DNA of 28,012 nt from Micavibrio sp. UBA2705 (GCA_002354205.1 DELD01000052.1:6354-34365), one strand, 5' to 3'; positions 1-8,413 are shown, numbered from the stretch's first letter. The notes: generated from the letters alone by a model not told the origin. A program made the numbers and translations.

Positions 1-1
1 T

Positions 2-70
2 ATGATTTTGTGGTTGCCGCCTGCCGTATTTGGCCCGATTTACTCTAGTTTCGAAAATATTGGGTTCTAA
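2..70 (+). CDS. C-terminal end of an upstream gene (partial)
   Basis: This frame is open from the window edge to a TAA at 68-70. It encodes about 22 hydrophobic, proline-containing residues ending in ENIGF. The TAA overlaps the ribosome binding site (TAAGGA) of the next gene, as in tight operons. A PilC/GspF platform protein would be expected here from gene order, but so short a tail cannot identify the family. Another frame stops at 46-48, so even the reading frame is uncertain. Confidence 0.3.
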   Translation: MILWLPPAVFGPIYSSFENIGF

Positions 71-81
71 GGACGTTATTC

Positions 82-1668
82 ATGGCTTCAAAACCGCTAC
101 CTATATTAGCGCCATCACGTACGGTGCTTATGATGACAGACGAAAGTCTGGCTATCTATAATGTGCACGCTAACTTTGTGCGCTTGCAAGGCGTTGTGCC
201 GTGGGTTGACGAGGCCTTTATTGATAAGACCATCGCTGTTGTTACAAAAAAATGCTCAGGTTCCATCCTTGTTCTTAATGATATGGTTGAGCAGCATTAT
301 CGTAAAGAAAAGCTGCCAAAAGTTGGCTCTCTTGATAAGGCGGGTGTTTTAAGGCGTAAGCTTGCTGTTGTCTTCCCTAACCATCCTATACGCGCAGCGC
401 TTGCGATGAAATCCGATAAGAAAATGGCTGGTAGTTATTATCTATTTACGGGCGTGCCGGTAACGCAGCCGTTTAAACTTACGCTGGATGTCTTGAATAA
501 ATCATATGCGCCTATATTTGGTTATGCGACGCTCCCCATTGAATCAGCAGGTATGATTAGCGAGCTTGCGCAAAGTCTAGCTAAAGAAACGAAACGTAAA
601 AAATCGAAATGGGTGGTCTTTATTGGTCAGCATGTTAATGGCGGGCTGCGTCAGATTGTGACCAAAGACGGCGAGTTGGCGCTTACCCGTATTACGCCAA
701 TCGTTGATTCGGATATTGACCCAGGGTTGTGGGCGAGTGAGGTCTCTCAGGAATTTACAGCTACGATGAGCTATTTGGCGCGCTTTGGTTATGCGCAGGA
801 AGACGGCTTGGATGTCGTTGTTATTGCAAACCCTGAAGCATCACAGGCGCTTGAGGCGATGATTACAGTGTCATGCTATTTGACCGTACTTAGCGCCGCG
901 GAAGCTGCAAAAAAGATCGGCATACGCATTGGTGCGCAAGAAGATTTGCGTCTTGCAGATCCGCTGCATATCGCGTGGTGTGGGCGTAAGGCTGTACTTG
1001 ATTTGCCGTTAAAGTCTAAGGACTTAGACGCGGTTATGCAGCCACGTAAAATCGCGAGTGGTTTTATGTTTTTGGCTACGGTGTCTTTCTTGGCGGCTAT
1101 TTATTTCGTGTCCTTCACGGGGAAGAATTTGTATCAAGTTGACGCAGATATTAAGCTCGCGAAAGATCAGCACTTGCAGGTGGAAAATATGTATCGCCGT
1201 GAAGTTGAAAGCAAAAAGCGCATTGGTATCGATTTAGATAAGTTTTTTAATGCGATTAATCTTTACAATGACCTGTCTGCAAAGAATTTTGATAGCTTTG
1301 TCTGGGCAAAAGATATTGCAGAAAATTTAGGACATAACATACGTTTTGATGATTTCTCTATACGTTATGTAGAGGGCGGTAAGAACGCGAAAGGCCATGT
1401 GGAGGCTAATTTGATGATGAGTTTCCCGCCTGAGGTTGAAGTCGAGCGTGGTAATTTAAGTGTCAAAGCTTTGCGTAACCGTTTGGAAACGCATTTTGGC
1501 GAGGATTATATTGTTACAGTGACAAAAGAGCTGCAAGATTTGGCGTCAGTGGATGTTTATTCTGATGAGGTTGGCTATGATATTTCGCAGGCACGCACGC
1601 AGCAATATGCGTCGCGTGGTAAAAAAGATCTGACGGCTGCTATTCTGATTAGAAAGGATATTCGCTAA
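82..1668 (+). CDS. GspL / PilM-PilN-like bitopic pilus assembly protein
   Basis: The 528-residue protein has a long cytoplasmic N-terminal part (residues 1-320), one clear transmembrane helix (about 324-346, hydrophobic after QPRK), and a periplasmic part of about 180 residues that starts with a charged helical stretch. This is the architecture of type II secretion GspL, or of PilM fused to PilN: an actin-like cytoplasmic domain joined to a periplasmic ferredoxin-like domain that binds the GspM/PilO partner. In the MSHA pilus the equivalent is MshI. TAAGGA lies 8 bases before the ATG. The stop shares one base with the start of the next gene, implying translational coupling. The assignment rests on topology and context with the PilO-like, PilP-like and secretin genes; I cannot confirm a complete actin-like ATPase motif by eye. 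Confidence 0.7.
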   Translation: MASKPLPILAPSRTVLMMTDESLAIYNVHANFVRLQGVVPWVDEAFIDKTIAVVTKKCSGSILVLNDMVEQHYRKEKLPKVGSLDKAGVLRRKLAVVFPNHPIRAALAMKSDKKMAGSYYLFTGVPVTQPFKLTLDVLNKSYAPIFGYATLPIESAGMISELAQSLAKETKRKKSKWVVFIGQHVNGGLRQIVTKDGELALTRITPIVDSDIDPGLWASEVSQEFTATMSYLARFGYAQEDGLDVVVIANPEASQALEAMITVSCYLTVLSAAEAAKKIGIRIGAQEDLRLADPLHIAWCGRKAVLDLPLKSKDLDAVMQPRKIASGFMFLATVSFLAAIYFVSFTGKNLYQVDADIKLAKDQHLQVENMYRREVESKKRIGIDLDKFFNAINLYNDLSAKNFDSFVWAKDIAENLGHNIRFDDFSIRYVEGGKNAKGHVEANLMMSFPPEVEVERGNLSVKALRNRLETHFGEDYIVTVTKELQDLASVDVYSDEVGYDISQARTQQYASRGKKDLTAAILIRKDIR

Positions 1669-2303
1669 TGCTTAATGTTTTAGGAACGAAGCGTGTTATA
1701 TTTGTTGCCTTGCTGATTGCCTTAAATGTTGGCGCGGGCTTTGGTTATAAATATATGAGCGATACGATTGCGCTCAAAGAACGGCAGCTAAACGGTGTGA
1801 AGCGTAAAGTACGTGACCGGTTCAATGAAGTTAAGAAGGTGCGCGAACAATTTGCGACTTTGCGTGGACAGGTTTCTGATTATGTCCGTTTAGAAAAGAA
1901 TAATTTTTTTGAAGAGCAAGACCGTGATGTTTTAAGAGATATTTTCTTTGAAGCGCAGAAAAAATCACAAGTTCTGCGCGCGAAATATGATGTCAGCCCT
2001 TATACAACGAAGTCGAGCTCTTTTATCACGCAACCGAGTTTAAAATGGGTTAATAGTAGTGTGAAGCTGAGTATTGAGGCTTTGGACGATATTGACGTGT
2101 TTAGCTTTATTGAAATTCTTGAAGATGAGTTCCCCGGCTACGTTCAATTTCAGTCAGTTGATATTAAGCGTAATGCAGAGCTAGATACTGACACGCTGAA
2201 AAAGATTGGTGCTGGAACGCCTGTAAGTTTGGTCAAGGCTGATGTTAATTTCTTGTGGCATTCGGTCCCTGAAACAAAAAAAGACGACACTGTTGAAGAA
2301 TAG
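1668..2303 (+). CDS. PilO / GspM / MshJ-like inner-membrane alignment protein
   Basis: The 211-residue protein has a short N-terminus, one transmembrane helix (about 8-26), a charged coiled-coil-like stretch (about 35-75, rich in K, R, E and V), and a compact C-terminal alpha/beta region (about 110-200). This matches PilO/GspM proteins, which pair with PilN/GspL in the inner membrane and link the cytoplasmic ATPases to the secretin. Its ATG shares the final A of the preceding TAA, as expected for subunits made in fixed ratio. Sequence conservation in this family is low, so the call rests mainly on size, topology and gene order. The last residues are acidic (KKDDTVEE). Confidence 0.65.
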   Translation: MLNVLGTKRVIFVALLIALNVGAGFGYKYMSDTIALKERQLNGVKRKVRDRFNEVKKVREQFATLRGQVSDYVRLEKNNFFEEQDRDVLRDIFFEAQKKSQVLRAKYDVSPYTTKSSSFITQPSLKWVNSSVKLSIEALDDIDVFSFIEILEDEFPGYVQFQSVDIKRNAELDTDTLKKIGAGTPVSLVKADVNFLWHSVPETKKDDTVEE

Positions 2304-2319
2304 GTTTGAGTAAGGTTTT

Positions 2320-2991
2320 ATGAGATATTTATATAAAGCAGAAAAAAATACGTTTATGGCAGTGCTTTGCGGCGTTCTTGTCAGTGTTGCGATGTTGTCA
2401 GCGCCATGTTTCGCGCAGTCGAGTTTTGATAGCACGCCGAGCTTTCTTGATGAAGGCGATTTTCAATCGAAACGGGTGCAGCCTGTTAATATGGAAGAGA
2501 TTGTTCTTCCTAATTTGTTGGAGCTCAAAACAGATCAAGAAAAAGCAACGAGTGACTTTAATATTATGTTGCAATCTATCGTTTCTGAGTTTGATGATGC
2601 AGACGAAATTGTCTATGAGAAACCTGTGATGAAGTCCTTGTTTTATAACTTAATGGAATATGCCTTAATCCAAGAGGCGCGCCGTGGTTTTGAAGCGCGT
2701 ATCCCCGGCAGCGGCCAGGCAGGTAATTTTGGTGCATCGCGTGAAATACGGGCGCGCCGTAATCTAATTTTAGGCGGCATTGTTTATAGTGCTAAGGATA
2801 GCTGGTCTATTTACTTGAACGAGCTACGCATTACGCCAAACAGCTTGCCGGATGAGATTCTTGATATTCAAGTTCATGCTGATTTTGTCAGGTTGAAGTG
2901 GTTTGATAAAGGAACGAATACAATTTTCCCTATCAAGCTGCGCCCGAACCAAAGTTTTAACTTAGATGCGCGTTTGTTTTTCCCTGGTTAA
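2320..2991 (+). CDS. Periplasmic PilP / GspC-like (MshK position) protein
   Basis: The 223-residue product has a signal peptide (hydrophobic core about 13-28, probable cleavage after CFA or CFAQ near residues 32-33). An acidic helical middle part follows. The C-terminal domain (about 147-222) has the pattern LILGGIVYS..WSIYLN.......LPDEIL.I....V.LKW and ends in a series of short beta strands. That pattern is like the homology-region/PilP domain of GspC, GspB and PilP, which contacts the secretin N0 domain. The gene sits directly after the PilO-like gene, as pilP or mshK does. The ribosome binding site (GAGTAAGG) is modest. A later ATG at 2356 would shorten the signal peptide but lacks a site. 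The role is inferred. Confidence 0.6.
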   Translation: MRYLYKAEKNTFMAVLCGVLVSVAMLSAPCFAQSSFDSTPSFLDEGDFQSKRVQPVNMEEIVLPNLLELKTDQEKATSDFNIMLQSIVSEFDDADEIVYEKPVMKSLFYNLMEYALIQEARRGFEARIPGSGQAGNFGASREIRARRNLILGGIVYSAKDSWSIYLNELRITPNSLPDEILDIQVHADFVRLKWFDKGTNTIFPIKLRPNQSFNLDARLFFPG

Positions 2992-3009
2992 GATGAAGTA
3001 AGTATTGTT

Positions 3010-3738
3010 ATGGCTTCTGTAATTTTAAAAACTGAAAATTTATGTGTGGGCTATCCGAAAACGGATGTGCTTACGGGTGTGGATTTGTGTTTAATGCGTG
3101 GGGAGACGGTCGGTCTGATCGGTTTGAATGGCGCGGGTAAGACAACGTTGATTAAAACGCTGCTGGGGCTACGTAAAAAGAAATCTGGCGGGTTTTCTAT
3201 GGATGTTGATCATGGAGAAGGCGCAGGCGAATATAGTAATGGTCTTGCTTATTTGCCAGAAAAATTTGAACCGCCGGCTTTCCTTACAGGCTATGAATTC
3301 ATAGATTTTTCATTGAAAGTTTATGGGCGTAAAGTTGATCGTGATGCTGTGCGACTTGCTGTGCATGATATGGCCTTTGACATGAAATTTCTTGACCAGC
3401 GGGTTTCGTCTTACTCGAAAGGGATGCGCCAGAAAATAGGCTTGCTTGCGACTGTAATGACAGGCTGTTCTTTGATGATCCTTGATGAGCCAATGAGCGG
3501 GCTAGACCCTTTTTCACGTAGCTTGGTGAAGGATTTAATAAAGGCAGAAAAAGAAAAGGGGGCATCTTTTCTGATTAGTAGTCATGTCTTGTCCGATATG
3601 GAAGAAATATGCGACAAAATTGCTATCATAGATGGTGGTGGCGTACATTTTTTTGGTTTGGCTGAGGATTTTGTAAAAAGCTCTGGCGCGGATAGTCTGG
3701 AACGCGCATTTATGAATCTCATCCTCCATAACCGTTAA
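3010..3738 (+). CDS. ABC transporter ATP-binding protein (PilH-like by context)
   Basis: The 242-residue nucleotide-binding domain is complete. It has Walker A GLNGAGKTT (38-46), a Q-loop region reading AYLPEKFEPP with no glutamine, signature SYSKGMRQK (132-140), Walker B SLMILDE with catalytic Glu158, D-loop SGLDP, and switch histidine in SSH (190). The LPE Q-loop variant is typical of CcmA/NatA-like exporters that pair with ABC-2 permeases. It lies inside the pilus operon, 18 bases after the PilP-like gene. The likely permease is at 10442-11209, after the secretin. In Myxococcus xanthus the pilG, pilH and pilI genes encode an ABC transporter needed for pilus biogenesis. The equivalence proposed here is inference from context. 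Confidence 0.85.
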   Translation: MASVILKTENLCVGYPKTDVLTGVDLCLMRGETVGLIGLNGAGKTTLIKTLLGLRKKKSGGFSMDVDHGEGAGEYSNGLAYLPEKFEPPAFLTGYEFIDFSLKVYGRKVDRDAVRLAVHDMAFDMKFLDQRVSSYSKGMRQKIGLLATVMTGCSLMILDEPMSGLDPFSRSLVKDLIKAEKEKGASFLISSHVLSDMEEICDKIAIIDGGGVHFFGLAEDFVKSSGADSLERAFMNLILHNR

Positions 3739-3743
3739 GGTCT

Positions 3744-3807
3744 GTATTTATACAATAAGGGCGCGCCTGCGTATTTATACGCTTGGCAGGGTGGCTATCT
3801 TATTGTA
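3744..3807. repeat. Compound palindromic element between ABC ATPase and TPR genes
   Basis: The 10-mer GTATTTATAC, itself an inverted repeat, occurs twice (3744-3753 and 3771-3780). The second copy is the centre of the hairpin GCGTA-TTTA-TACGC (3769-3782). Outer 9-base arms TACAATAAG (3751-3759) and CTTATTGTA (3799-3807) enclose it. An alternative pairing, CCTGC (3766-3770) with GCAGG (3786-3790), is mutually exclusive with the GCGTA hairpin. There is no T-run, so it does not look like a standard terminator. It could be an operator for a dimeric regulator or an RNA processing/attenuation element in the operon. Confidence 0.6.
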
Positions 3808-3864
3808 CACTAACATTATCAATAGCGGTCTTTTCAGATCCTCCCACGTTTAGTGAGTTATCCA

Positions 3865-5139
3865 ATGAATATTAATAAATTATTTCTTAGTTGTGCAGTT
3901 GTAAGTCTTGTCGGTGTTTCGGGGCTTGGTATGAGTTCAGATGGCTTCGCGCAAACGGAGGCTGATTTTTTAGCGCCTCCTGTAGTTGAAAATGTAACAG
4001 AAATTTCAATGCCCGATTTGGATGAAGCGCAGACAAGCGATGACGCTGCAGGCGATATCGATTTTGATTTATCCGACATTAATACAGATGAAGATGCTGT
4101 GGCTGATGCCGAGACGCCGCGCATGCCAGAAATTGAAGCGCCAGAGATGGCGATGCCTGCTGAGGCAAGCTTTGAATCTGTTGACTCTGCAGAAATACCT
4201 GATTTTCCAGAGCTTGGCGGCGGTAATGACGTGCCTGCTGTTGATGCGCCTGTCCCTGTGATGAATACTGGTGCGGTTGATAATGTCGCTGTGCAAAGCG
4301 ATGAGAATATGGAGTCCTTGCCATCTATTCCTATGCCTGTAGCGCAAAATGTTGCAAAAGCCGTTGTGCCAGCGGATGTTGTTAAAAAAGTTGTCGGCGA
4401 AAGTGAAGGCAATGTTGAAGCTGCGAATGATTACAGTTTAGAAGAAAAATATTACAGTTCTGACCGTGGTGTGACAACATCAGATTTGTCGACACCGTCA
4501 AAAGCAGATCCGATTAAAGACCCTGCGCAAAAATTAATTATTGTTGACCGTCTGGATGCGGCTGGCGGTGCGGATTCACGTTTTGTCGCGGCGCAGCGTG
4601 CGCTAGACCTTCGCCGTTACAGCTCAGCGCTTCATATGTTTGAAGAGCTTTATAGTAAAAATCCTCGAGATCAACGAATCTTGATGGGGCGTGCTATTGC
4701 CTTGCAGATGACAGGTAATGAAGAAAAAGCGATACAGGCCTATGAAAAGCTTTTAGATCTCGCGCCAAAAAACCCTAAAGTGTTGGTGAATTTACTAGGT
4801 TTAGTATCAAAACAATATCCAGCCGTGGCGTTAGAGCGCCTTAAAGACCTTTATGAAAAGCACCCTGGTAATGCAGCTATCGCCGCGCAGATGGGGCTTG
4901 CTGAGGCAGGTCTGCATAATTATGATAGTGCAGAGCGTTATGTTGGTATCGCGACATCTATAGAGCCTGATAATGCAAAGCATTATTATAATCTAGCTGT
5001 TATTTATGACCGCAATAAAAACTATAAAAAGGCCATTGGTCATTATGAGCGTGCATTGGAAATTGATTCTGTTGGGCGTGCGGGGCAGATTAAGCGCGAA
5101 GTTATTTATGACCGCTTGGCGCGTTTGCGTGGTATGTAG
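3865..5139 (+). CDS. Acidic TPR-repeat periplasmic/membrane protein (MshN-like position)
   Basis: With the ATG at 3865 the product has 424 residues. An in-frame GTG at 3853 has no ribosome binding site, whereas GTGAG precedes the ATG. A signal sequence (about 5-30) ends GFAQ. Next comes a long low-complexity region (about 35-200) rich in D, E, P, A, V and M, probably disordered and strongly acidic. The C-terminal half (about 235-420) holds tandem tetratricopeptide repeats such as ALHMFEELYSKNP, AIQAYEKLLDLAPKNP and AIGHYERALEID. The signal core is hydrophobic enough that it might stay as an anchor. MSHA clusters carry a TPR protein (MshN) beside the secretin and ATPase genes, so a scaffold role in pilus assembly is likely but unproven. 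A palindromic element lies directly upstream. Confidence 0.75.
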   Translation: MNINKLFLSCAVVSLVGVSGLGMSSDGFAQTEADFLAPPVVENVTEISMPDLDEAQTSDDAAGDIDFDLSDINTDEDAVADAETPRMPEIEAPEMAMPAEASFESVDSAEIPDFPELGGGNDVPAVDAPVPVMNTGAVDNVAVQSDENMESLPSIPMPVAQNVAKAVVPADVVKKVVGESEGNVEAANDYSLEEKYYSSDRGVTTSDLSTPSKADPIKDPAQKLIIVDRLDAAGGADSRFVAAQRALDLRRYSSALHMFEELYSKNPRDQRILMGRAIALQMTGNEEKAIQAYEKLLDLAPKNPKVLVNLLGLVSKQYPAVALERLKDLYEKHPGNAAIAAQMGLAEAGLHNYDSAERYVGIATSIEPDNAKHYYNLAVIYDRNKNYKKAIGHYERALEIDSVGRAGQIKREVIYDRLARLRGM

Positions 5140-5145
5140 GCGTTA

Positions 5146-5973
5146 ATGTTAAGTCTTCAGCTTGTGGATTTATTTATTCTTATTAGCCTCTCCATTTTGT
5201 TGGGGGGGCTTTTTGGTAGTTTCGCAACGGCAATGATATACAGGTTGCCCCGCAATATACCGATTGCGTTTGGTGCTAAATCAAAGCAAGGCGGTAACGG
5301 TGACGGCGCGGCGCGTTCATATTGTTTGCGCTGTAATCATCAGCTTGGCTTTCTTGATTTGATACCTATGGTCTCGTATTTGTTTCTTAAGGGGCGCTGC
5401 AGGCATTGCGGCGCGGCTTATGGGCGTTCATATTTCTTGGTTGAGTGTATGAGCATATTGCTGACATTTGCGGCGCTTTTTTATTACGGGCTGAGCGCTT
5501 CGACGCTATTATATGTCGCTACCATACCCGTCTTGTTATCGTTAATAGCCATTGACTTGGAACATTACATATTGCCTAACATGTTGGTCGCGGCGTTGTG
5601 GTGTTTGGGCGCGGCTGCGCAGTTTGTTTTCTCTAATACGCAGGATGTTTTGGTGGTCGTGCAAAATATAGCGCTGCATAGTGCCATATATGCCGCGGTG
5701 GCCTTGCTTATTGGTTTTGTTTTTTCGAAAATATTGAAAAAAGATGCTTTGGGGCTAGGTGATGTGAAGTTCTTTGCGGCGGCTGGTGTGTGGCTCGGCA
5801 TTTCTGTTTTACCAGCTTTTATGATGCTTGCCGGCGGGCTTGGCGTTTTGCATGGCGGTTATATGCGGGTGAAGCATAAAGATGCCATTTTCCCTTTTGG
5901 CCCATCTCTTATCATTTCTTTAGGATTGTGTTATATTTTTAAAGATACAATTATGTTGTATTTTTATGGCTGA
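5146..5973 (+). CDS. pilD: Type IV prepilin peptidase (PilD/GspO family)
   Basis: The 275-residue polytopic membrane enzyme is predicted to cleave prepilin leader peptides and N-methylate the new N-terminus. The cytoplasmic loop holds the tetracysteine zinc motif: CLRC (Cys60, Cys63) and CRHC (Cys85, Cys88). The catalytic aspartates of this aspartyl protease family are seen in SLIAIDLEHYILPN (Asp137) and GLGDVKFFAAAG (Asp206). The late FPFGPSL motif is also present. Six to eight hydrophobic segments surround these motifs. The gene starts 6 bases after the TPR gene stop and has only a weak ribosome binding site, suggesting coupled translation. A processing enzyme implies pilin-like substrates encoded elsewhere, because none is in this window. 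Confidence 0.95.
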   Translation: MLSLQLVDLFILISLSILLGGLFGSFATAMIYRLPRNIPIAFGAKSKQGGNGDGAARSYCLRCNHQLGFLDLIPMVSYLFLKGRCRHCGAAYGRSYFLVECMSILLTFAALFYYGLSASTLLYVATIPVLLSLIAIDLEHYILPNMLVAALWCLGAAAQFVFSNTQDVLVVVQNIALHSAIYAAVALLIGFVFSKILKKDALGLGDVKFFAAAGVWLGISVLPAFMMLAGGLGVLHGGYMRVKHKDAIFPFGPSLIISLGLCYIFKDTIMLYFYG

Positions 5974-6077
5974 ATATTCTTTTTCATTAATAGAGTTTTT
6001 ACACTATAAAAATATGATACTCTAGTATATGCGCATTGGCGTACCCGTTACTCGCTCATCTGTGAGACATCTTTTAT

Positions 6078-6093
6078 AAGGAGATATACCTTG
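6078..6093 (+). promoter_or_regulatory. Strong ribosome binding site deciding a TTG start (pilT-like gene)
   Basis: AAGGAG at 6078-6083 lies 7 bases before TTG at 6091. The TTG is followed directly by the residues expected at a PilT N-terminus (DITQLLAFS...ASDLHI), and no nearby ATG gives a complete domain. The 5974-6090 gap also carries a small palindrome, ATACT-CT-AGTAT (6017-6028), in an AT-rich stretch. Confidence 0.8.
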
Positions 6094-7242
6094 GATATTA
6101 CTCAGCTTCTGGCTTTTTCTATGCAGAATAATGCATCGGATCTGCATATTAGTGCGAATCAACCGCCTATCGTGCGTGTGTATGGTGAAATGAAGCGCGT
6201 GAAAATGGATGCGCTGGCGAGCGATGATATTCGTACGATGCTTTTCTCGATTATGACCGAAGAACAGCGCGCAGAGTATGAAAAAGAACTTGAAATAGAT
6301 TTCGCGATATCGTTTGGTGAAAAAGCGCGTTTCCGTGTTAATGCGTTTACCACGCGAGAAGGCTCAGCGGCAGTGTTCCGTAGTATTCCTTCTGACATCC
6401 CGACAATGGAGGAACTTGAGCTTCCCCCAGTGATGAAACGTTTTGCGGAGCTTGAAAAAGGCATTGTCTTAATTACAGGGCCTACTGGTTCAGGTAAATC
6501 AACGACGCTTGCATCTATGATTAATCATATTAACCAGACAACAAGTAAGCATATTCTTACGGTTGAAGATCCGGTGGAGTTTTTCCATACGTCGCAGAAG
6601 TCTTTGGTTAATCACCGTGAGGTTGGTACGGATACACATAGTTTTAGTCGCGCGCTTAAATCTGCGCTACGTGAAGACCCTGATGTTATTCTGGTTGGTG
6701 AGATGCGTGACCATGAAACAATTTCACTTGCGTTGACAGCTGCTGAAACAGGCCATTTGGTGTTTGGTACGCTGCACGCGAACTCAGCGGCAAAAACCAT
6801 TGACCGTATTATCGATGTGTTTGAATCTGGTGATAAAGAAATGGTGCGAGCGATGCTTTCAGGCTCGTTGCAGGGGGTTGTCGCGCAGACACTTTTGAAA
6901 CGCGCCGATAATGGCGGGCGTGTTGGCGCATTTGAAATTTTGGTTGGGACGAATGCGGTACGAAACCTTATTCGTGAAAACCAAATTGCGCAAATGTATT
7001 CGATGATGCAAACTGGCGCGCGCTATGGCATGGTGACGATGGAAGAGGCTATTAAAAACTTGTCTGACGGCGGCATTATTTCTAAGCGTGAAGCGCGCCG
7101 CGCACTCCTTAAAGCGTCTGATGACGAATCAGAATTTGAAGATGATGAACCAGAGGCGGCTGCAGCTTCAGGTGGCGGCGAGGCTGCTTCTGATGACAAT
7201 AGTGAAGGTAAAGCGGCAGCAGAAGAAGGTTATTCATTTTGA
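6091..7242 (+). CDS. pilT: PilT-like retraction ATPase
   Basis: The 383-residue hexameric secretion ATPase is predicted to drive pilus retraction from the cytoplasmic face. Visible motifs are ASDLHIS at the N-terminus, Walker A GPTGSGKSTT (130-139), Asp box TVEDPVE, Walker B LREDPDVILVGEMRD with catalytic Glu204, His box TLHANSAAKTIDRIIDVF, and AVRNLIRE (289-296). The last is a variant of the AIRNLIRE motif important for PilT function. A tail of about 40 residues (342-383) is acidic and rich in Ala, Gly and Ser; it lies beyond the usual PilT end and is probably flexible. The start is TTG with a strong AAGGAG site. The stop overlaps the TTG start of the PilU-like gene, so the two are probably made together. 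Confidence 0.93.
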   Translation: MDITQLLAFSMQNNASDLHISANQPPIVRVYGEMKRVKMDALASDDIRTMLFSIMTEEQRAEYEKELEIDFAISFGEKARFRVNAFTTREGSAAVFRSIPSDIPTMEELELPPVMKRFAELEKGIVLITGPTGSGKSTTLASMINHINQTTSKHILTVEDPVEFFHTSQKSLVNHREVGTDTHSFSRALKSALREDPDVILVGEMRDHETISLALTAAETGHLVFGTLHANSAAKTIDRIIDVFESGDKEMVRAMLSGSLQGVVAQTLLKRADNGGRVGAFEILVGTNAVRNLIRENQIAQMYSMMQTGARYGMVTMEEAIKNLSDGGIISKREARRALLKASDDESEFEDDEPEAAAASGGGEAASDDNSEGKAAAEEGYSF

Positions 7243-8366
7243 GCGTTCCTATTATATTTACTTATCTTAAGGAGATGGCGGAGCGAGATGCTAGTGATTT
7301 GTATCTCACCGAAGGCTTTCCGCCTGCTATACGTGTAGATGATCGTATAATTAATATTTCGACGACGAATCTTGATGTTAAGGATTTGAACGAGATCCTA
7401 GGCATGGTGCTGACTAACCGCCAGCGCCGCGAATACGAAACGGATATGGAGCTTAATACGTCGCTTGATATGGGTAAGTATGGGCGTTTTCGTTTAAATG
7501 TATTTCGTCAGAAGCAGTCGCCAGGCCTTGTTATTCGCCGGGTGAAAACACAAATCCCAAGCTTTGAAGAGTTACAAATTCCTGCTCTGTTAAAAGATCT
7601 TGCGATGACGAAGCGCGGCCTGATTTTGGTCACTGGTATGACAGGTTCTGGTAAGTCGACGACTTTGGCGGCTATGCTTAATCATCGTAATGCGGCAAAA
7701 CCAGGGCATATCATTACAATTGAAGATCCTATTGAATATTACCATGAACATCAAAAGTGCGTGGTGACGCAGCGTGAGGTTGGCGTAGATACTGAAACAT
7801 ATGCTGTCGCGCTTAAAAATGCTTTACGTCAGCGCCCCGATGTTGTTTTGGTTGGTGAGGCGCGTGACCGTGAAGTTATGGAGCAGGCCTTAGCAACGGC
7901 AGAGACTGGGCATTTATGTTTATCAACATTGCATACGAATAATTCGTATCAAGGGATTGAGCGCATAGTAAATATGTTTCCCGAAGACCGTCATGATCAA
8001 ATTAGGGCCTCTATTGCCATGAATTTGCGCGCGATTATATCGCAGCGCCTTGTGCCAACGGTTAGCGGTGGCATGACGGTTGCGATGGAGATTCTTATTA
8101 ATGAGGGCTTGATCAAAGACTTGATTGAGCAGAATAAGGTTTCAAAAATCCCTGAAGTTATTGGTCAGAACATTAATATGGGCATGTGTACATTTGACCA
8201 GTCATTGTTGAACTTATACAGCCGTGGATTGATTTCAGAAGATGTAGCTGTTGCGCATTCTGATACGCCAAATGATGTGCGTTTAAAGATCCAGCAGATG
8301 CGCTTAGGTAATACAGATGTGGGGCTGGCTAACTTAGATACATCCCGTCTTAAAATGTCAGATTAA
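7239..8366 (+). CDS. pilU: PilU-like accessory retraction ATPase
   Basis: The 375-residue PilT paralogue has Walker A GMTGSGKSTT (133-142), Asp box IEDPIEYYHEH, Walker B LRQRPDVVLVGEARD with Glu207, and His box TLHTNNSYQGIERIVNMFPE. PilU hallmarks include NLRAIISQRLVP, AMEILINEGLIKDLIEQ and the C-terminal TFDQSLLNLYSRGLIS. PilU proteins act with PilT to increase retraction force. The start is TTG at 7239, overlapping the TGA of the upstream gene. An in-frame ATG at 7275 has AAGGAG touching it with no spacer, and using it would remove conserved N-terminal residues, so TTG is preferred. A 180-base gap then separates it from the secretin gene. Confidence 0.9.
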   Translation: MSVPIIFTYLKEMAERDASDLYLTEGFPPAIRVDDRIINISTTNLDVKDLNEILGMVLTNRQRREYETDMELNTSLDMGKYGRFRLNVFRQKQSPGLVIRRVKTQIPSFEELQIPALLKDLAMTKRGLILVTGMTGSGKSTTLAAMLNHRNAAKPGHIITIEDPIEYYHEHQKCVVTQREVGVDTETYAVALKNALRQRPDVVLVGEARDREVMEQALATAETGHLCLSTLHTNNSYQGIERIVNMFPEDRHDQIRASIAMNLRAIISQRLVPTVSGGMTVAMEILINEGLIKDLIEQNKVSKIPEVIGQNINMGMCTFDQSLLNLYSRGLISEDVAVAHSDTPNDVRLKIQQMRLGNTDVGLANLDTSRLKMSD

Positions 8367-8413
8367 AAATACGCGCATAAATTGTTTTATATTTACTGTT
8401 AAATACGGATTTC

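Noticed and set aside
3858..4412. Long open frame on the - strand (184 codons)
   Set aside because: It lies antisense to the acidic low-complexity part of the TPR gene; the Ser/Thr/Ala-rich translation is what that codon bias produces. No ribosome binding site or recognisable domain.
6091..8366. Dot/Icm DotB-type ATPase
   Set aside because: The AVRNLIRE and PilU-specific motifs and the surrounding MshL/PilD genes fit PilT and PilU better.
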